From Candidatus Obscuribacterales bacterium (GTDB lineage: Bacteria; Cyanobacteriota; Vampirovibrionia; Obscuribacterales; Obscuribacteraceae): a DNA stretch of 64,000 nt. The notes under the pieces are model-generated. The model saw only the letters and a program-made list of their open reading frames with translations, was not told the origin of the DNA and ran no database searches. A program made the position numbers and the translations under genes. Positions 1 through 9,604 of the stretch are shown piece after piece. Numbering within the stretch: position 1 is the first letter of the stretch; each line of letters opens with the position of its first letter. The stretch is taken from the NCBI GenBank assembly GCA_021732085.1, contig JAKFVQ010000008.1, positions 1-64,000 of the forward strand, read 5' to 3'.

Positions 1-357
1 CCAGCGTAAGCTCCAGAGCTATTTTCGGTTATTCGATTTTTTTTACCCTTTTCTGATCGCCTGCACTCATTTTTTGGGGTAGTGCGACTGGGCGACGCCA
101 AGCGGCAATTCATATTGTCGCTGATCAGGCACTTTACAAGCAGTAGATGATTGCCTTCATTTTGAAAGCATTTTGAAGGTTTTTTGCTGCATTATAACGG
201 CAACCTGGTGCAATTCGCTTAAGCCAGTTAGAACTGGCGGGCACAATCTCAAAGAGATCAGTTAAGACGTTTGGCATGGCATCAACAATTACTAGTCATA
301 ATCTGTAGAAATCACCATGATGTATCTGCACATAAAGAACAGAAAGAGGAAAACAAA
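1..357. other. Leading non-coding stretch, no gene seen
   Basis: No convincing reading frame with a ribosome binding site was found. The stretch around 160-190 carries a short tandem motif, two copies of CATTTTGAA about 11 bases apart. The region presumably holds the promoter and leader of the lipoprotein gene that starts at 358, but I cannot point to a good promoter. Confidence 0.4.
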
Positions 358-591
358 GTGAGCTACAAAAACCTCATTATTATTGGCGCCATAGCTATGG
401 TTGCTGGACTAAGCGGCTGCGGGCAGCCCGAAACCGGCGGCACCGCTGGCGGTGACAGCGCAGCTACTGATGAGACAACAACCACGACAACGACGACCAC
501 CGAGAGCGAAACTGTCGAGAGCACCGATCCTCCAAAAGATGAAGCGCCAGCAGAGAAAGCTCCAGCTTCAAGCAAGCGAAAGAAGAAATAG
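358..591 (+). CDS. Small Thr-rich lipoprotein
   Basis: A 77-residue protein read from a GTG at 358, which has AGAGGA about 9 bases upstream; an ATG 29 codons earlier lacks such a site. Residues 1-20 form a lipoprotein signal peptide ending in the lipobox L-S-G-C (Cys21). The mature part is a Thr run followed by a Glu/Pro/Ala tract and a short basic tail (KRKKK), with no recognisable domain. It probably sits on a membrane as a low-complexity tether. No family is recognised. A good hairpin follows the stop codon, so it is likely transcribed alone. Confidence 0.7.
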   Translation: MSYKNLIIIGAIAMVAGLSGCGQPETGGTAGGDSAATDETTTTTTTTTESETVESTDPPKDEAPAEKAPASSKRKKK

Positions 592-615
592 CGAGTTTTC
601 TTATCACCGCCATTG

Positions 616-654
616 CTCCCTACCTGATTCGTCTCCGGTAGGGAGTACGTTTTC
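616..654 (+). terminator. Rho-independent terminator after the lipoprotein gene
   Basis: CTCCCTACC (616-624) pairs perfectly with GGTAGGGAG (637-645) around a 12-base loop; a short T-rich stretch (TACGTTTTCC) follows. It lies 25 bases after the lipoprotein stop. Confidence 0.6.
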
Positions 655-842
655 CATGGTAGACAACAGTGCATTTAGAATCCTGTTGCTCTCTGAAGCC
701 TTTGAAGCATCATGCAACTAAATTACGTAACTCACCGTGACATAGCGGTTTTTGAAAGGTAACTGCAAGCTGAGACTTGTTGATAATTAGAACAAAAGGT
801 CTCCAGACCTTTCACTACGTCGATTTAGACAATGGAGGAAAC

Positions 843-1112
843 ATGAAATTCTTAGTGGCGTTGCTTGCTTTAGTTTGCATAAGTGCTCCCGTAGCATTTG
901 CCGATGATGATTCTTCAACAACTCAGCCAAGCGCCGAGACAGCAGCCGAAGCTGCTCCAAGCGAAGCTTCGGCTAGCGAGAAAACAAAGGAAGAAAGCAA
1001 AACTGCCGAGGCTTCTGATTCAGACAAATCAAAAGCAAGCAAAAAGAAAGAGAAAAAGAGCAGACGAATCCGCCTGCTTAAGAAATCCGACGAAAAGAAG
1101 GCAAAGCAATAG
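843..1112 (+). CDS. Small exported Ala/Lys-rich protein
   Basis: An 89-residue protein. The start at 843 is chosen because GGAGG lies 5 bases upstream and a standard signal peptide follows at once: residues 1-20, with a likely cut after A-F-A before DDD. The mature protein is low complexity: acidic Ser/Ala/Glu first, then strongly basic Lys/Arg at the C-terminus. It has no known domain. The charge layout and signal peptide resemble the preceding lipoprotein, so both may be periplasmic or surface polyelectrolytes, which is an inference. A strong terminator follows. Confidence 0.7.
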   Translation: MKFLVALLALVCISAPVAFADDDSSTTQPSAETAAEAAPSEASASEKTKEESKTAEASDSDKSKASKKKEKKSRRIRLLKKSDEKKAKQ

Positions 1113-1137
1113 AGTTCTTTCTTTTGCAGAACAACAA

Positions 1138-1177
1138 GCCGTACCAAACGTCAACAGTGATGTTTGGTACGGCTTTT
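1138..1177 (+). terminator. Strong rho-independent terminator
   Basis: GCCGTACCAAAC (from 1138) pairs with GTTTGGTACGGC (to 1173), extended inwards by TCA/TGA, and four T follow. It separates the small exported protein from the efflux adaptor gene. Confidence 0.85.
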
Positions 1178-1207
1178 CAAAAGACGAGAGTCACGATATA
1201 AGATACA

Positions 1208-2530
1208 ATGATTAGCATGAAAGAATGGTCCACCAGATCGTTAACGGTACTGGCTCTTGTTTCCTTCTTCACTATTTCTCAGCTCACCGCCTGTCATCAC
1301 AACCAAGAGGAAACTCCACAAACACAGCCTTCCTCCGCGGAAAACAACCAGCAAGGTCACATCGTCAAGTTAGATCATCTCACTGGCTCGCTCAGCAAGA
1401 TCTCAACTACCAGTGCACAGATGATGGATCTACCTTTCTCGATTGAAGCAACAGGACATTTACAGGTTAATGCAAATGCTGTAACTCGCATTACAGCTCC
1501 GGTGCCAGGAAAAGTCACGGCAATTTTTGCTTCTGTTGGGGAGTTTGTCAAAGCAGGGCAAGCTATGGCATCCATAACAAGCCAGGAGGTCAGCTCGTTA
1601 ATAAGCGAGCTGTTTAAATTTGAGAACGAATTGGAATCGGATCTCTCGAAAGAATTGCTGGAAATTGAATATCTTAAGGAGCAAGAACGCGCCGAAGCTA
1701 CGTTGTCAGAAAAGCAATATGAGAGAACGAAGTTGCTTGTAGAAGAAAAGATCTCATCTACTGCAGATCTAGAAAAAACCAGAACGGAACTAGAAAAGCA
1801 CAGCTTAAGTATGGCTGCCTTAGAAAGAAAAACAGCGCGCACGAAAGAAGTAGCGGAAGAGAAAAAGCGGCTAGCGCGCGCCTCATTGGAGCAAAGACTT
1901 ACACTTCTGGGAGTTTCGAAGGATGCGATCGACAAAAGTATTAAAGAGCGAAACTTACTGAATGCTATCGACATTCGCGCTCCGCAGTCAGGCTTCGTAC
2001 TTGAGAGAAACATTAACGCTGGTGAGTTAGTTGATTCGACCCGAACCCTGTTTGTAGTTGATGATATTGATAGCTTATGGCTAATCGCAGACATATTCGA
2101 ACAGGATGTTCAGCAAATCGAGAAAGGGCAACAAGTGGAATTCGTTGTAGATAGTTTTCCAGCGGAGCACTTTCATGGAACGCTGGACTTCGTGGCGGGA
2201 ACTATAAACCCTGAAACCAGAACACTTTCCATTCGGGCGATTATTCCAAATCCGAAACTGAGATTGAAGCCAAAAATGTTCGCCCGAATCACCATCAAAA
2301 CTGGAACAAGAAGAGTTCTAGCTATTCCAAAATCAGCCATACAAGATGCAGGGTCAAAGAAGGTGGTCTACGTCGAAGTAGCAAACAAGACTTTTGAACA
2401 ACGCGATGTCTTATTAGGCGAGGAATCGTCTAGCTACGTCCAAGTGCTCAGCGGATTAAGGCAAGGTGAGAAGGTGGTTACTGGCGGATCATTCAGCCTT
2501 CGTTCGGAATTTCTGAAGCAGGCTCGATAG
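1208..2530 (+). CDS. RND efflux periplasmic adaptor (membrane fusion lipoprotein)
   Basis: A 440-residue HlyD/CzcB-type membrane fusion protein. It would link an inner-membrane RND pump to an outer-membrane channel in the periplasm. Residues 1-28 are a lipoprotein signal ending in L-T-A-C (Cys29). A barrel-sandwich half (ITAPVPGKV) lies at about 95-105, a long alpha-helical hairpin rich in Glu/Lys at about 130-245, the second lipoyl half (IRAPQSGFV) near 258, then the beta-barrel and membrane-proximal domains. The pump gene is not downstream but faces it on the other strand, and the two 3' ends overlap by 38 bases. No outer-membrane channel gene is in the window. ATG 1217 is an alternative start. 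Confidence 0.85.
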   Translation: MISMKEWSTRSLTVLALVSFFTISQLTACHHNQEETPQTQPSSAENNQQGHIVKLDHLTGSLSKISTTSAQMMDLPFSIEATGHLQVNANAVTRITAPVPGKVTAIFASVGEFVKAGQAMASITSQEVSSLISELFKFENELESDLSKELLEIEYLKEQERAEATLSEKQYERTKLLVEEKISSTADLEKTRTELEKHSLSMAALERKTARTKEVAEEKKRLARASLEQRLTLLGVSKDAIDKSIKERNLLNAIDIRAPQSGFVLERNINAGELVDSTRTLFVVDDIDSLWLIADIFEQDVQQIEKGQQVEFVVDSFPAEHFHGTLDFVAGTINPETRTLSIRAIIPNPKLRLKPKMFARITIKTGTRRVLAIPKSAIQDAGSKKVVYVEVANKTFEQRDVLLGEESSSYVQVLSGLRQGEKVVTGGSFSLRSEFLKQAR

Positions 2531-5500
2531 CACCATTTTTTGCTGGCTTGAAAAAGCACTGCACAAACGCCGGCAGAAGTAATAGAATTCCAATCGTCGA
2601 CGGCAGAATTCCAAACGCAATTACTATTGCAAATGGCTTTTGACTTTGTGAGCCAATTCCGGTTGACATGGCAGCTGGAATCAAGCCGACAGCCGCCACC
2701 AAGGCTGCAATGAGAACAGCATTCATTTTATCCAAAACAGCTTGAATGATTGCGCGATTGGCATCAACTCCCTGATTGATGTATGCAATGAATCTCGACA
2801 CAACGATAACAGTATTTTGTATAGACAATCCCAAAAGCGCTATGAGCCCAACCCCGGATGAAACACTCAAATGCGTTCCGGATAGAAAAAGCGTTACTAT
2901 CGCAATCGAAGAAGCCAGCGGAACGGAGCTCATGCATAAGAGCGAAAAGGCGGCAGAATCAAATGCAAGATACAAGATCCCGAAGATCAACAGAAAGGTA
3001 ATCGGCACAACTACGAGTAGCCGGTTGCCTGCTTCTCGTGCCCGTTCAAATTCCCCCGCATAAGAAAGCGAATACCCTGATGGCAACTTGATAGAGCTTT
3101 CAATTTTTTTCTGAGACTCCAGGACGGCCGAGCCCAAATCCCGTCCCCGGATATTGCCGTATATTGCGATTCGGCGCTTATTACCTTCTCTCACGATAGA
3201 ATTAGCGCCATCAACCATCTTTATTGTCGCCAGCTGCTTGAGTGGAACTTTCATTCCCGCTGGAGTGGACACGAGAATTTCGCCAAGCTTCCGGCGATCC
3301 TCTCTATAGCCCTTCAGCAAGCGCAAGACTATGTCGAAGCGTCGCTCTCCCTCTACCAGCTTACTTACGCTCTTGCCGCCAATAGCAGTTTCGACGATAT
3401 CTAGAATTTCATCAGACTTGACTCCTAGCCGGGCAGCGCGCTCAGGATCTATTTCGACAATGAGTTGCGGTTGTCCCAGAAGAAGATCGTGGGAGACATC
3501 TGTGATTCCTGGAGTTTGACGAAGAATACTAGCCACCTGATCAGCGATTTTCTCTAAGGTAGAAAGATCGCGGCCAAAGACTTTCACTGCATATTCACCA
3601 TTCTTGACACCAGACATTGCCTCTTCCATGCTGTCCTTAATGCACTGGGAAAAATTACAAATAACTCCAGGCACTTGCCTATTGATTTGAGCATCCATAG
3701 AATTCACCAGCTCTTCTTTAGTCTTAAATTCTTTGCGCCAGGACTCTTGAGGTTTTAGATCGACCAGTACCTCAATCAAGCAATAGGGGTTCGGATCGGT
3801 ACCATCATCGGGCGAACCGATTTGCGTTAACACGTTGCCAGCTTCCGGATATTTACGGATGACAGACCTTATTTCACGAGCGATCTCCACTGATTTCTCA
3901 AGCGTGACGCTGGGAGGCAGAACCGTCACAGTCAGCCAAATGTTTCCCTCCTCCAATTCAGGGATGAATTCGGCGCCGACGTAGGGAAGCAGCGAAAATG
4001 CAGCAACGCAAACACACAACAATATGGCAATTACAGGCTTAGCAAGCTTTTGAGCGATGGGTAAAACAGTAGCGAAAATCTTTTCCAGAATTTTCACCAG
4101 CGGGCTCTCCCTATGCTTCGGTGGATTTTTCTGAAAAACGAGGAAGCAGATTACGGGCAAAACAAGCAAAGTAAAAATGACCGCCGCTAACAAATTCAAG
4201 TTCATCATCACAGCAAGCGGTTTAAACAGGCGGCCTTCAACGTGTTCAAAACTTAAGATCGGCAAAAAGGTCATTGCAATAATTGCCGTTCCAAAAATAA
4301 TCGGTTTGGCAACATCAGCAACTGCAAAAGATATAGTCTCGCTAAATGATAATTTGCCTTCTCTATTCATCAATTTGGCATTGATAGCTTCGATCATCAC
4401 TACGGCGCCATCAACAATAATGCCGAAGTCAATTGCGCCAAGCGACAGCAAATTCGCCGGTATGTTTAGAACCTTTAGAGCCACGCAAGCGCCCAGCAAA
4501 GCAGTCGGAATAGCAAGGGCACAAATCAGAGCACTTCTAACTTGAAACAAGAAAAGCATCAAAATAACTACAACTAAAACAACGCCTTCAGCAACGTTAT
4601 GTCCAATAGTGTTCATGGTCTTCTTAACTAGCGCAGTGCGATCATAGAGAGGCTCGAGCCTCATCCCTGGAGGCAACTGGCTTACAATCTCCTGCCAGGA
4701 CTGCCGAACATTTTCGATCACGTGAGAGGGGTTTTCGCCACGCGTCATCATAAGTACGCCTTCGACAACATCGTCGTCCTCGTTTAACCCGACCTGCCCC
4801 TTCCGCACAGCCGAGCTTACGTGGATTGTAGCTAGATCCTTAACTCTGATAGGAACGCCATCTTTGTTGGCAGCAACTACGACATTGCCTATTGAAGTCG
4901 CGTCCTTCAAAAGCCCGAGTCCTCTGACCATATAACGCTGATCGTTATTGACGATGAAACTACCGCCAGTCGAATCATTCGATTCAGAGATAGCTCTAGC
5001 TACTTGATCTTCGCTTAATCCCAAGGCTGTCAACCGCCCGGGATCCATTTCGACGAGGAAAACCTTTGTCGGTCCGCCAAAACCGGTGGAGTCTATAACG
5101 CCTTCAACAGCTTTGAACTTTCTTGTTAGGAGCCAATCCTGCACTTCTTTTTTGTCCATGGAGGACCAGTCTTTACCTTGCAAGGTGTAGCGAAAGACCT
5201 CCCCAACGGGGCTCGAATTAGGATCGAGTTCGGGCTCGAGCCCTTCAGGAAGCTCAGCATGCTGAATGCGCTCCAGAACCTGTTGCCGAGCAAAATAAGC
5301 ATCTGCCTTATCATCAAAGACAATCGTAACTACCGAAAGTCCAAATATGGAAATTGAGCGAGGAGGATAGCTATGCGGGATCCCGTTGACTTCCTTCTCA
5401 ATGGGGATAGTTACCAGTCTTTCGACTTCCTCAGGCGCCTTGCCCGCGACTTGAGTTATTACGCGCACCTGAATATTCGCCACATCAGGAAAAGCCTCAA

Positions 5501-5681
5501 GAGGAAGCCTCTCAAAAGAGAGTACGCCGATGCAAATAATGACCAACCAAAGAAAAACGACGAAAAATCGTTTCCTGATCAACCATTGCGTAAGCTTAAA
5601 TGAACTACTTGGATTTCCGTGCACGTGAAGGAGCCCATGGCATGTGCGGCCACCTTCCAATTTATAGGATCCACCTTTCAA
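2493..5681 (-). CDS. Heavy-metal-type RND efflux pump (CzcA/CusA family)
   Basis: About 1,040-1,062 residues, normal for the family. It is an inner-membrane proton-driven pump expected to form a trimer and expel metal ions through the adaptor encoded opposite. The TM4 signature of the heavy-metal branch, DFGIIVDGAVVMIE, carries the proton-relay acidic residues. The N-terminal TM1 (FFVVFLWLVIICIGVL) is followed by the usual FPDV motif. The start is unsure: TTG 5681 gives extra residues before TM1, and TTG 5660 (AGGTGG upstream) and GTG 5624 are also possible. The convergent, overlapping arrangement with its adaptor is unusual, because these genes normally share an operon. Substrate cannot be read from sequence. 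Confidence 0.9.
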   Translation of the reverse strand: MKGGSYKLEGGRTCHGLLHVHGNPSSSFKLTQWLIRKRFFVVFLWLVIICIGVLSFERLPLEAFPDVANIQVRVITQVAGKAPEEVERLVTIPIEKEVNGIPHSYPPRSISIFGLSVVTIVFDDKADAYFARQQVLERIQHAELPEGLEPELDPNSSPVGEVFRYTLQGKDWSSMDKKEVQDWLLTRKFKAVEGVIDSTGFGGPTKVFLVEMDPGRLTALGLSEDQVARAISESNDSTGGSFIVNNDQRYMVRGLGLLKDATSIGNVVVAANKDGVPIRVKDLATIHVSSAVRKGQVGLNEDDDVVEGVLMMTRGENPSHVIENVRQSWQEIVSQLPPGMRLEPLYDRTALVKKTMNTIGHNVAEGVVLVVVILMLFLFQVRSALICALAIPTALLGACVALKVLNIPANLLSLGAIDFGIIVDGAVVMIEAINAKLMNREGKLSFSETISFAVADVAKPIIFGTAIIAMTFLPILSFEHVEGRLFKPLAVMMNLNLLAAVIFTLLVLPVICFLVFQKNPPKHRESPLVKILEKIFATVLPIAQKLAKPVIAILLCVCVAAFSLLPYVGAEFIPELEEGNIWLTVTVLPPSVTLEKSVEIAREIRSVIRKYPEAGNVLTQIGSPDDGTDPNPYCLIEVLVDLKPQESWRKEFKTKEELVNSMDAQINRQVPGVICNFSQCIKDSMEEAMSGVKNGEYAVKVFGRDLSTLEKIADQVASILRQTPGITDVSHDLLLGQPQLIVEIDPERAARLGVKSDEILDIVETAIGGKSVSKLVEGERRFDIVLRLLKGYREDRRKLGEILVSTPAGMKVPLKQLATIKMVDGANSIVREGNKRRIAIYGNIRGRDLGSAVLESQKKIESSIKLPSGYSLSYAGEFERAREAGNRLLVVVPITFLLIFGILYLAFDSAAFSLLCMSSVPLASSIAIVTLFLSGTHLSVSSGVGLIALLGLSIQNTVIVVSRFIAYINQGVDANRAIIQAVLDKMNAVLIAALVAAVGLIPAAMSTGIGSQSQKPFAIVIAFGILPSTIGILLLLPAFVQCFFKPAKNGAIEPASEIPNEG

Positions 5682-5777
5682 AATGCTTTGAAGTTAAGTC
5701 TAATTTGCAAGGGAAATGCGCTTGATCTCTCAATCAAGCAGATGGTTAGGCTGCTAAGGATCCAACCACTAATTTAA

Positions 5778-6230
5778 CTACATCACTTTAGTCATCACAG
5801 ACCAAGTTCGGGGATGCATAGAGAACACTGCAGCATTTGAACTATGCATTACCCAGAGCAAAGCTTCGACTTGTATATTGCCACCGAATGCAGTTTCACG
5901 TAGAAAGACAACTAAATTTTGATTTCTCCCTTCGAACAGATTCATTTCAAGACGGGAGCACATTTTATGAGAAAACAGGACAATAGAATTGTCATCGGCA
6001 CGCTCTACAACGTATCCATAATCGGCGAAGCTGCGTTTACTCGGGTCAACGCGAAGGCGCAGGGATGATGGAATAGTATTAGGATCTATTTGTTTTGCAA
6101 GAGCTACCATTTGCGGTCGCGCTGGGTATACGCTTTTTACATTGCCATCCTGCAGATCATGCGCGATGGCTGCAGCCGAAACAAATTGAAAGATGAGACA
6201 GGCAAAACCGGCAGGCGCAGTTGGCGTCAT
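5778..6230 (-). CDS. Hypothetical exported protein
   Basis: A 150-residue frame. A stop codon lies 9 bases before the ATG, so this start is the only one available; the Shine-Dalgarno site is weak. Residues 1-23 are hydrophobic and end in A-A-A-I-A, resembling a signal peptide although no basic residues precede it. The rest is mixed alpha/beta with no recognised family. It reads away from the RND pump gene's upstream side and could share a transcript with it, since both are on the minus strand with a gap of about 100 bases. Confidence 0.5.
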   Translation of the reverse strand: MTPTAPAGFACLIFQFVSAAAIAHDLQDGNVKSVYPARPQMVALAKQIDPNTIPSSLRLRVDPSKRSFADYGYVVERADDNSIVLFSHKMCSRLEMNLFEGRNQNLVVFLRETAFGGNIQVEALLWVMHSSNAAVFSMHPRTWSVMTKVM

Positions 6231-7053
6231 AAAAAAAACCTATGGAGAATTGGAACAGTAAGGTCATTATGGCATCAACTTAATTTCCGAAATGTCAAAA
6301 TTATTGCGTTGTAAATACCCATAACTCAAGACTTTTTCAACATGATTATGTTTGTCAGGGCTTGTCTTTACAAGCCAGTATTGTCCTGAAATTTAGATTG
6401 CACTCTTCGACTTCCCTGCATGCCATCCCTTCGGCAGGAAAGAAGCCCTTTCATTCGTCACAAAATAGAAATTGCCAACGTTATTTGGACACAAAGGCAA
6501 AAAACGAGCTTTCATACGAACCAACGACTGATACCATTGACGGTGCGCCCGACCATGACAAAGATCAAATTCCGAGCTCAAGGAAATCGCTGAAAACCCA
6601 AAGGAGTATAAGTTTGAGCGGCGCAAAATTCTTCTTTGAAAACAACCTTTCAGATTTCTTTCGCGACGCCTTCAAAAACCTTTCAAGTCGAATTAGCAAA
6701 AGACTTGCAAACAGGACATTTCGAGGGCTACCCTTTCACGAAACTTTTCGCACAAAATTGTAAAAACGCATTTCAAAAAAAAGAATCACTCTTTTTCTTG
6801 AAGCCCGAACCGCTCACACCACAAGCATTTCAGAACCCAAGAGATCATCAAGCAATAGTTTTCCGATATTGACACCAAAGCGAACATACTGTTAATTGGT
6901 TAATGTAAGTCAAAGCAGACTTATCCAGTTAAAAGAAATCGGTACTGACACCGATCTTCAACACTGGTTGTCTGCAACGTTCGTCGTCAACAACTCGAGA
7001 TGCCAGAGGTGTCGCGTTCGCTTCTGCTCATGTAATTTATTCGGAGTTTCAAA
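6231..7053. other. Non-coding stretch of about 820 bases
   Basis: No frame here has both a ribosome binding site and protein-like composition. Two short dyads are visible: GGCTTGT/ACAAGCC (6359-6376, 4-base loop) and ATCGGT/ACCGAT (6938-6955, 6-base spacer). The second lies about 100 bases before the SulP gene and could be an operator. Confidence 0.4.
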
Positions 7054-8598
7054 ATGCAATTGAAAGGAATTTCGGTCAAAAATTTGCAATCGGCTGTAGT
7101 TCTGTTCCTGGTAGCATTACCTTTGAACCTCGGAGTAGCAGTCTCATCCGGCGTTCCCGCATTTTCCGGGATCATCTCCGGTGTGATCGGATCGGCCCTG
7201 GTCGGACTCTTGTCTGGCTCGACGCTCATGGTGTCCGGACCCGATGCCGGCATAGGCGTCCTTGTACTCGAGATGATACGACAGCTTGGGGCGGATAAAC
7301 TCGGCGTCATCGTCCTGCTGGCAGGTCTAATGCAGATAGCCCTGGGAGCGCTTCGCGCCGCTGTCTGGTTCCGAATTTTCTCGCCAGCAGTCGTAAACGG
7401 AATGCTTGCAGGAATGGGATTGATTATTATTCTTACGCAATTTCTGATCATGCTAGATAGTAAACCTGAAGCAAGCGGCATCGCCAATATCATGGCTATT
7501 CCAGCAGTCTTGCTTAAAGCGGCTATGCCTGCCGATGGATTGACTCACCACCCAGCTGCCTGTATTGGAATTTTGACAATTACCGTAGCATTGCTTTGGA
7601 CCAAATTTGCAAAAGGATTCTTGAAAAACTTGCCGCCTGCCCTGGTTGCGATACTAGTGGCATCTGTGGTGACTACAATTCTGAATCTACCGATTCAATT
7701 AATAAAAGTACCAACAGAGTCAAGTTCTGCTTTCAGCTTTATCAACTGGCAGACTTTGCTTCTTGCTCTTAGAGATCCGCAGATCTGGATGTCTGCCGCT
7801 ACAGTTGCATTCGTTGCAAGCGCACAATCATTACTCACCGCCGCAGCGGTTGATAGCAGCACTAAAGGAAAGAAAACGAACATTGATCGCGAAATGCTCG
7901 CTCAAGGTGTGGGCAATGCGGTGTGCGGTGCTCTTAATGCGCTTCCAATTGCAGGCGTTCTGCTAAGAAGTATGGCGAATGTCCAATCAGGAGCAGACTC
8001 GCGGTCGTCAAACATCATTCACGGGTTACTTATAGCGACGGCAGTTTTGACTATCCCATCGGCACTAAATTACATGCCCATCTGCGCTCTTGCAGCGATG
8101 CTGGTTCTAATTGGATGCCGCATGGTCAATAACATCAGAATCCGTATACGCCAATATCACCGCTCAGAGCTGGCAATCGTCTGTATAACAGTGATAGCCA
8201 TTCTGGTTACTAATCTTTTCACAGGAATGTTGATAGGCTTTGCCTGCGCTGCAGCAAAAGAACTCTACTCGTTGGCATATCTTGGAATTAGACTCGATGA
8301 GACAGAAGTACCCAACAGAGCATTCGTTCTGCACCTCTGGGGCGCGGCCACATTCTTGCACATTCCCAGACTATCTTCAGTCTTGGAATCCGTTCAGCCT
8401 GGCTCTGAATTGCACGTTCGATTGGACGAACTTAGCTACGTTGACCATGCTTGCCTTGAACTACTGATGGACTGGGGTGAGTTGCACCGACAGCAAGGAG
8501 GCGAATTCTACATTGATTGGGGCTGCGTTGATGCGCGCTACCGCTACAGAGGCAAAGATATGCCCGAACGATTACTGGCAGAGAGAACTGCGGGCTAA
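7054..8598 (+). CDS. SulP-family anion transporter with STAS domain
   Basis: A 514-residue SLC26/SulP permease for an inorganic anion such as sulfate or bicarbonate. The substrate is not readable from sequence. The start has GGAG about 9 bases upstream. About ten or more hydrophobic segments fill residues 10-405. The family signature appears near residues 52-65 (SGSTLMVSGPDAGIG). The C-terminal part from about residue 415 is a STAS domain (HVRLDELSYVDHACLELL), the cytoplasmic regulatory module of the family. The next gene starts 23 bases downstream with its own AAGGAG, so the two form an operon. Confidence 0.9.
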   Translation: MQLKGISVKNLQSAVVLFLVALPLNLGVAVSSGVPAFSGIISGVIGSALVGLLSGSTLMVSGPDAGIGVLVLEMIRQLGADKLGVIVLLAGLMQIALGALRAAVWFRIFSPAVVNGMLAGMGLIIILTQFLIMLDSKPEASGIANIMAIPAVLLKAAMPADGLTHHPAACIGILTITVALLWTKFAKGFLKNLPPALVAILVASVVTTILNLPIQLIKVPTESSSAFSFINWQTLLLALRDPQIWMSAATVAFVASAQSLLTAAAVDSSTKGKKTNIDREMLAQGVGNAVCGALNALPIAGVLLRSMANVQSGADSRSSNIIHGLLIATAVLTIPSALNYMPICALAAMLVLIGCRMVNNIRIRIRQYHRSELAIVCITVIAILVTNLFTGMLIGFACAAAKELYSLAYLGIRLDETEVPNRAFVLHLWGAATFLHIPRLSSVLESVQPGSELHVRLDELSYVDHACLELLMDWGELHRQQGGEFYIDWGCVDARYRYRGKDMPERLLAERTAG

Positions 8599-8621
8599 AA
8601 TCTCGCAAAGGAGAAGCGCAA

Positions 8622-9155
8622 ATGCGAGAGTCTCTTAGAAATGAATGCACTGCAGATAAGCCGAAGCTCCTTGTTCTAATTAATGATGATTGGAACATAG
8701 ACCGGCTATTTTCGTGGCTAGCCAACAAACAATATCTCTGGACCGCTGAAATTCTGCTACTAAAAATTCTTCGTCCTAATTGGTTTGACGATACACCCTA
8801 TACCTCAAGCCAGGCTCTTCGCCTTTTAGATGAGCAAGAAGATGCAGAAGCACAAGCCTGGAGAGACTTGTCAAGCTCATCCAGAAAAATCCGCTTGCAA
8901 TATCCGGAAATATCATTGTTCACACATGTCAGATCCGGCCATTCAAATGCCGAGACAGTCACGAAGGTCGCCAAGGAATTCGAAGCTGATTCAATTGTGC
9001 TTTTTTGCGGAAAGAAAAATCCGATTTCGACCTTTCTTGAAAAGAGATTTTGCTCACAGATTTCAAGCTCAGCATCATGTCACGTATACATTATTGATCC
9101 CCAGTTCACTGAACTGCGTTCACCCGCAGAAGCAAATTGCGTCAAAAGTATCTAA
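8622..9155 (+). CDS. USP-like protein paired with the SulP transporter
   Basis: A 177-residue soluble protein. Start chosen for AAAGGAG 9 bases upstream. Residues 15-45 (KLLVLINDDWN onwards) resemble the first strand and helix of a universal-stress-protein fold, and residues 115-165 (EFEADSIVLFCG ... SSASCHVYII) match the last strands of that fold. The ATP-binding glycine loop is poorly kept, since only FCGKKN stands where GSRG is usual. In context it may bind to or modulate the transporter, which is an inference. It is not close enough to any named family for certainty. Confidence 0.75.
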   Translation: MRESLRNECTADKPKLLVLINDDWNIDRLFSWLANKQYLWTAEILLLKILRPNWFDDTPYTSSQALRLLDEQEDAEAQAWRDLSSSSRKIRLQYPEISLFTHVRSGHSNAETVTKVAKEFEADSIVLFCGKKNPISTFLEKRFCSQISSSASCHVYIIDPQFTELRSPAEANCVKSI

Positions 9156-9250
9156 CCTTGTTTTGATGACAACTAGCAGGACTTTTGCGGCACGATACTT
9201 ATTCCGAATTACTGAGTTAAGTTGCAACGCAAATTATTCCTGATGCAGTA

Positions 9251-9523
9251 ATGCATAGACTACGCAACCAGAGCGAGGGCATACAAGCATCTAGGCCAAG
9301 ATCATTGGCCCAAAGAGATTTGAAACTTTGTTACCAGCCCGTGCTCGATGCTCGTCATTCTGTTTTTCCCAAAACGAATTAAGTAATCAACCATTTCACC
9401 TTAAAACGCCAGTTGCCCGATAACGGCGACATCTTCAAAGCCTCACAGCTAAGCTTTGTGACGAGCCTGGAAGCATTCTACGCTCGTTCATGCTGCCGAA
9501 CTGTTGAGCTGCCACTGTCCTGA
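9251..9523 (+). pseudogene. Possible remnant of an EAL (c-di-GMP phosphodiesterase) domain
   Basis: One frame reads LKLCYQPVLDARHSV at codons 25-39, a close match to the conserved start of EAL domains, where the YQP motif follows a short acidic/basic helix. The frame then meets a TAA at 9380 and continues in the same frame as RQLPDNGDIF, which resembles the next conserved block (RW-x-P-x-x-G-x-I), and stops at 9521. The EAL motif itself and the rest of the domain are absent. This would be a decayed fragment; chance similarity is possible. Confidence 0.4.
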
Positions 9524-9604
9524 GGCAGGGAGCGGTTCGCAAGTCCGAAGACAAGGATGATATGATCGATCTGTTGTTACTTGACTCTATATTCAAGAGG
9601 ATTT

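Noticed and set aside
1375..2094. A 239-codon minus-strand frame inside the efflux adaptor gene
   Set aside because: It lies fully antisense to a clear HlyD-type gene, is Ser-rich in the way shadow frames are, and has no ribosome site.
6362..6872. Two overlapping plus-strand frames of 133 and 78 codons
   Set aside because: No ribosome site, no hydrophobic or domain pattern, and composition unlike the neighbouring genes.
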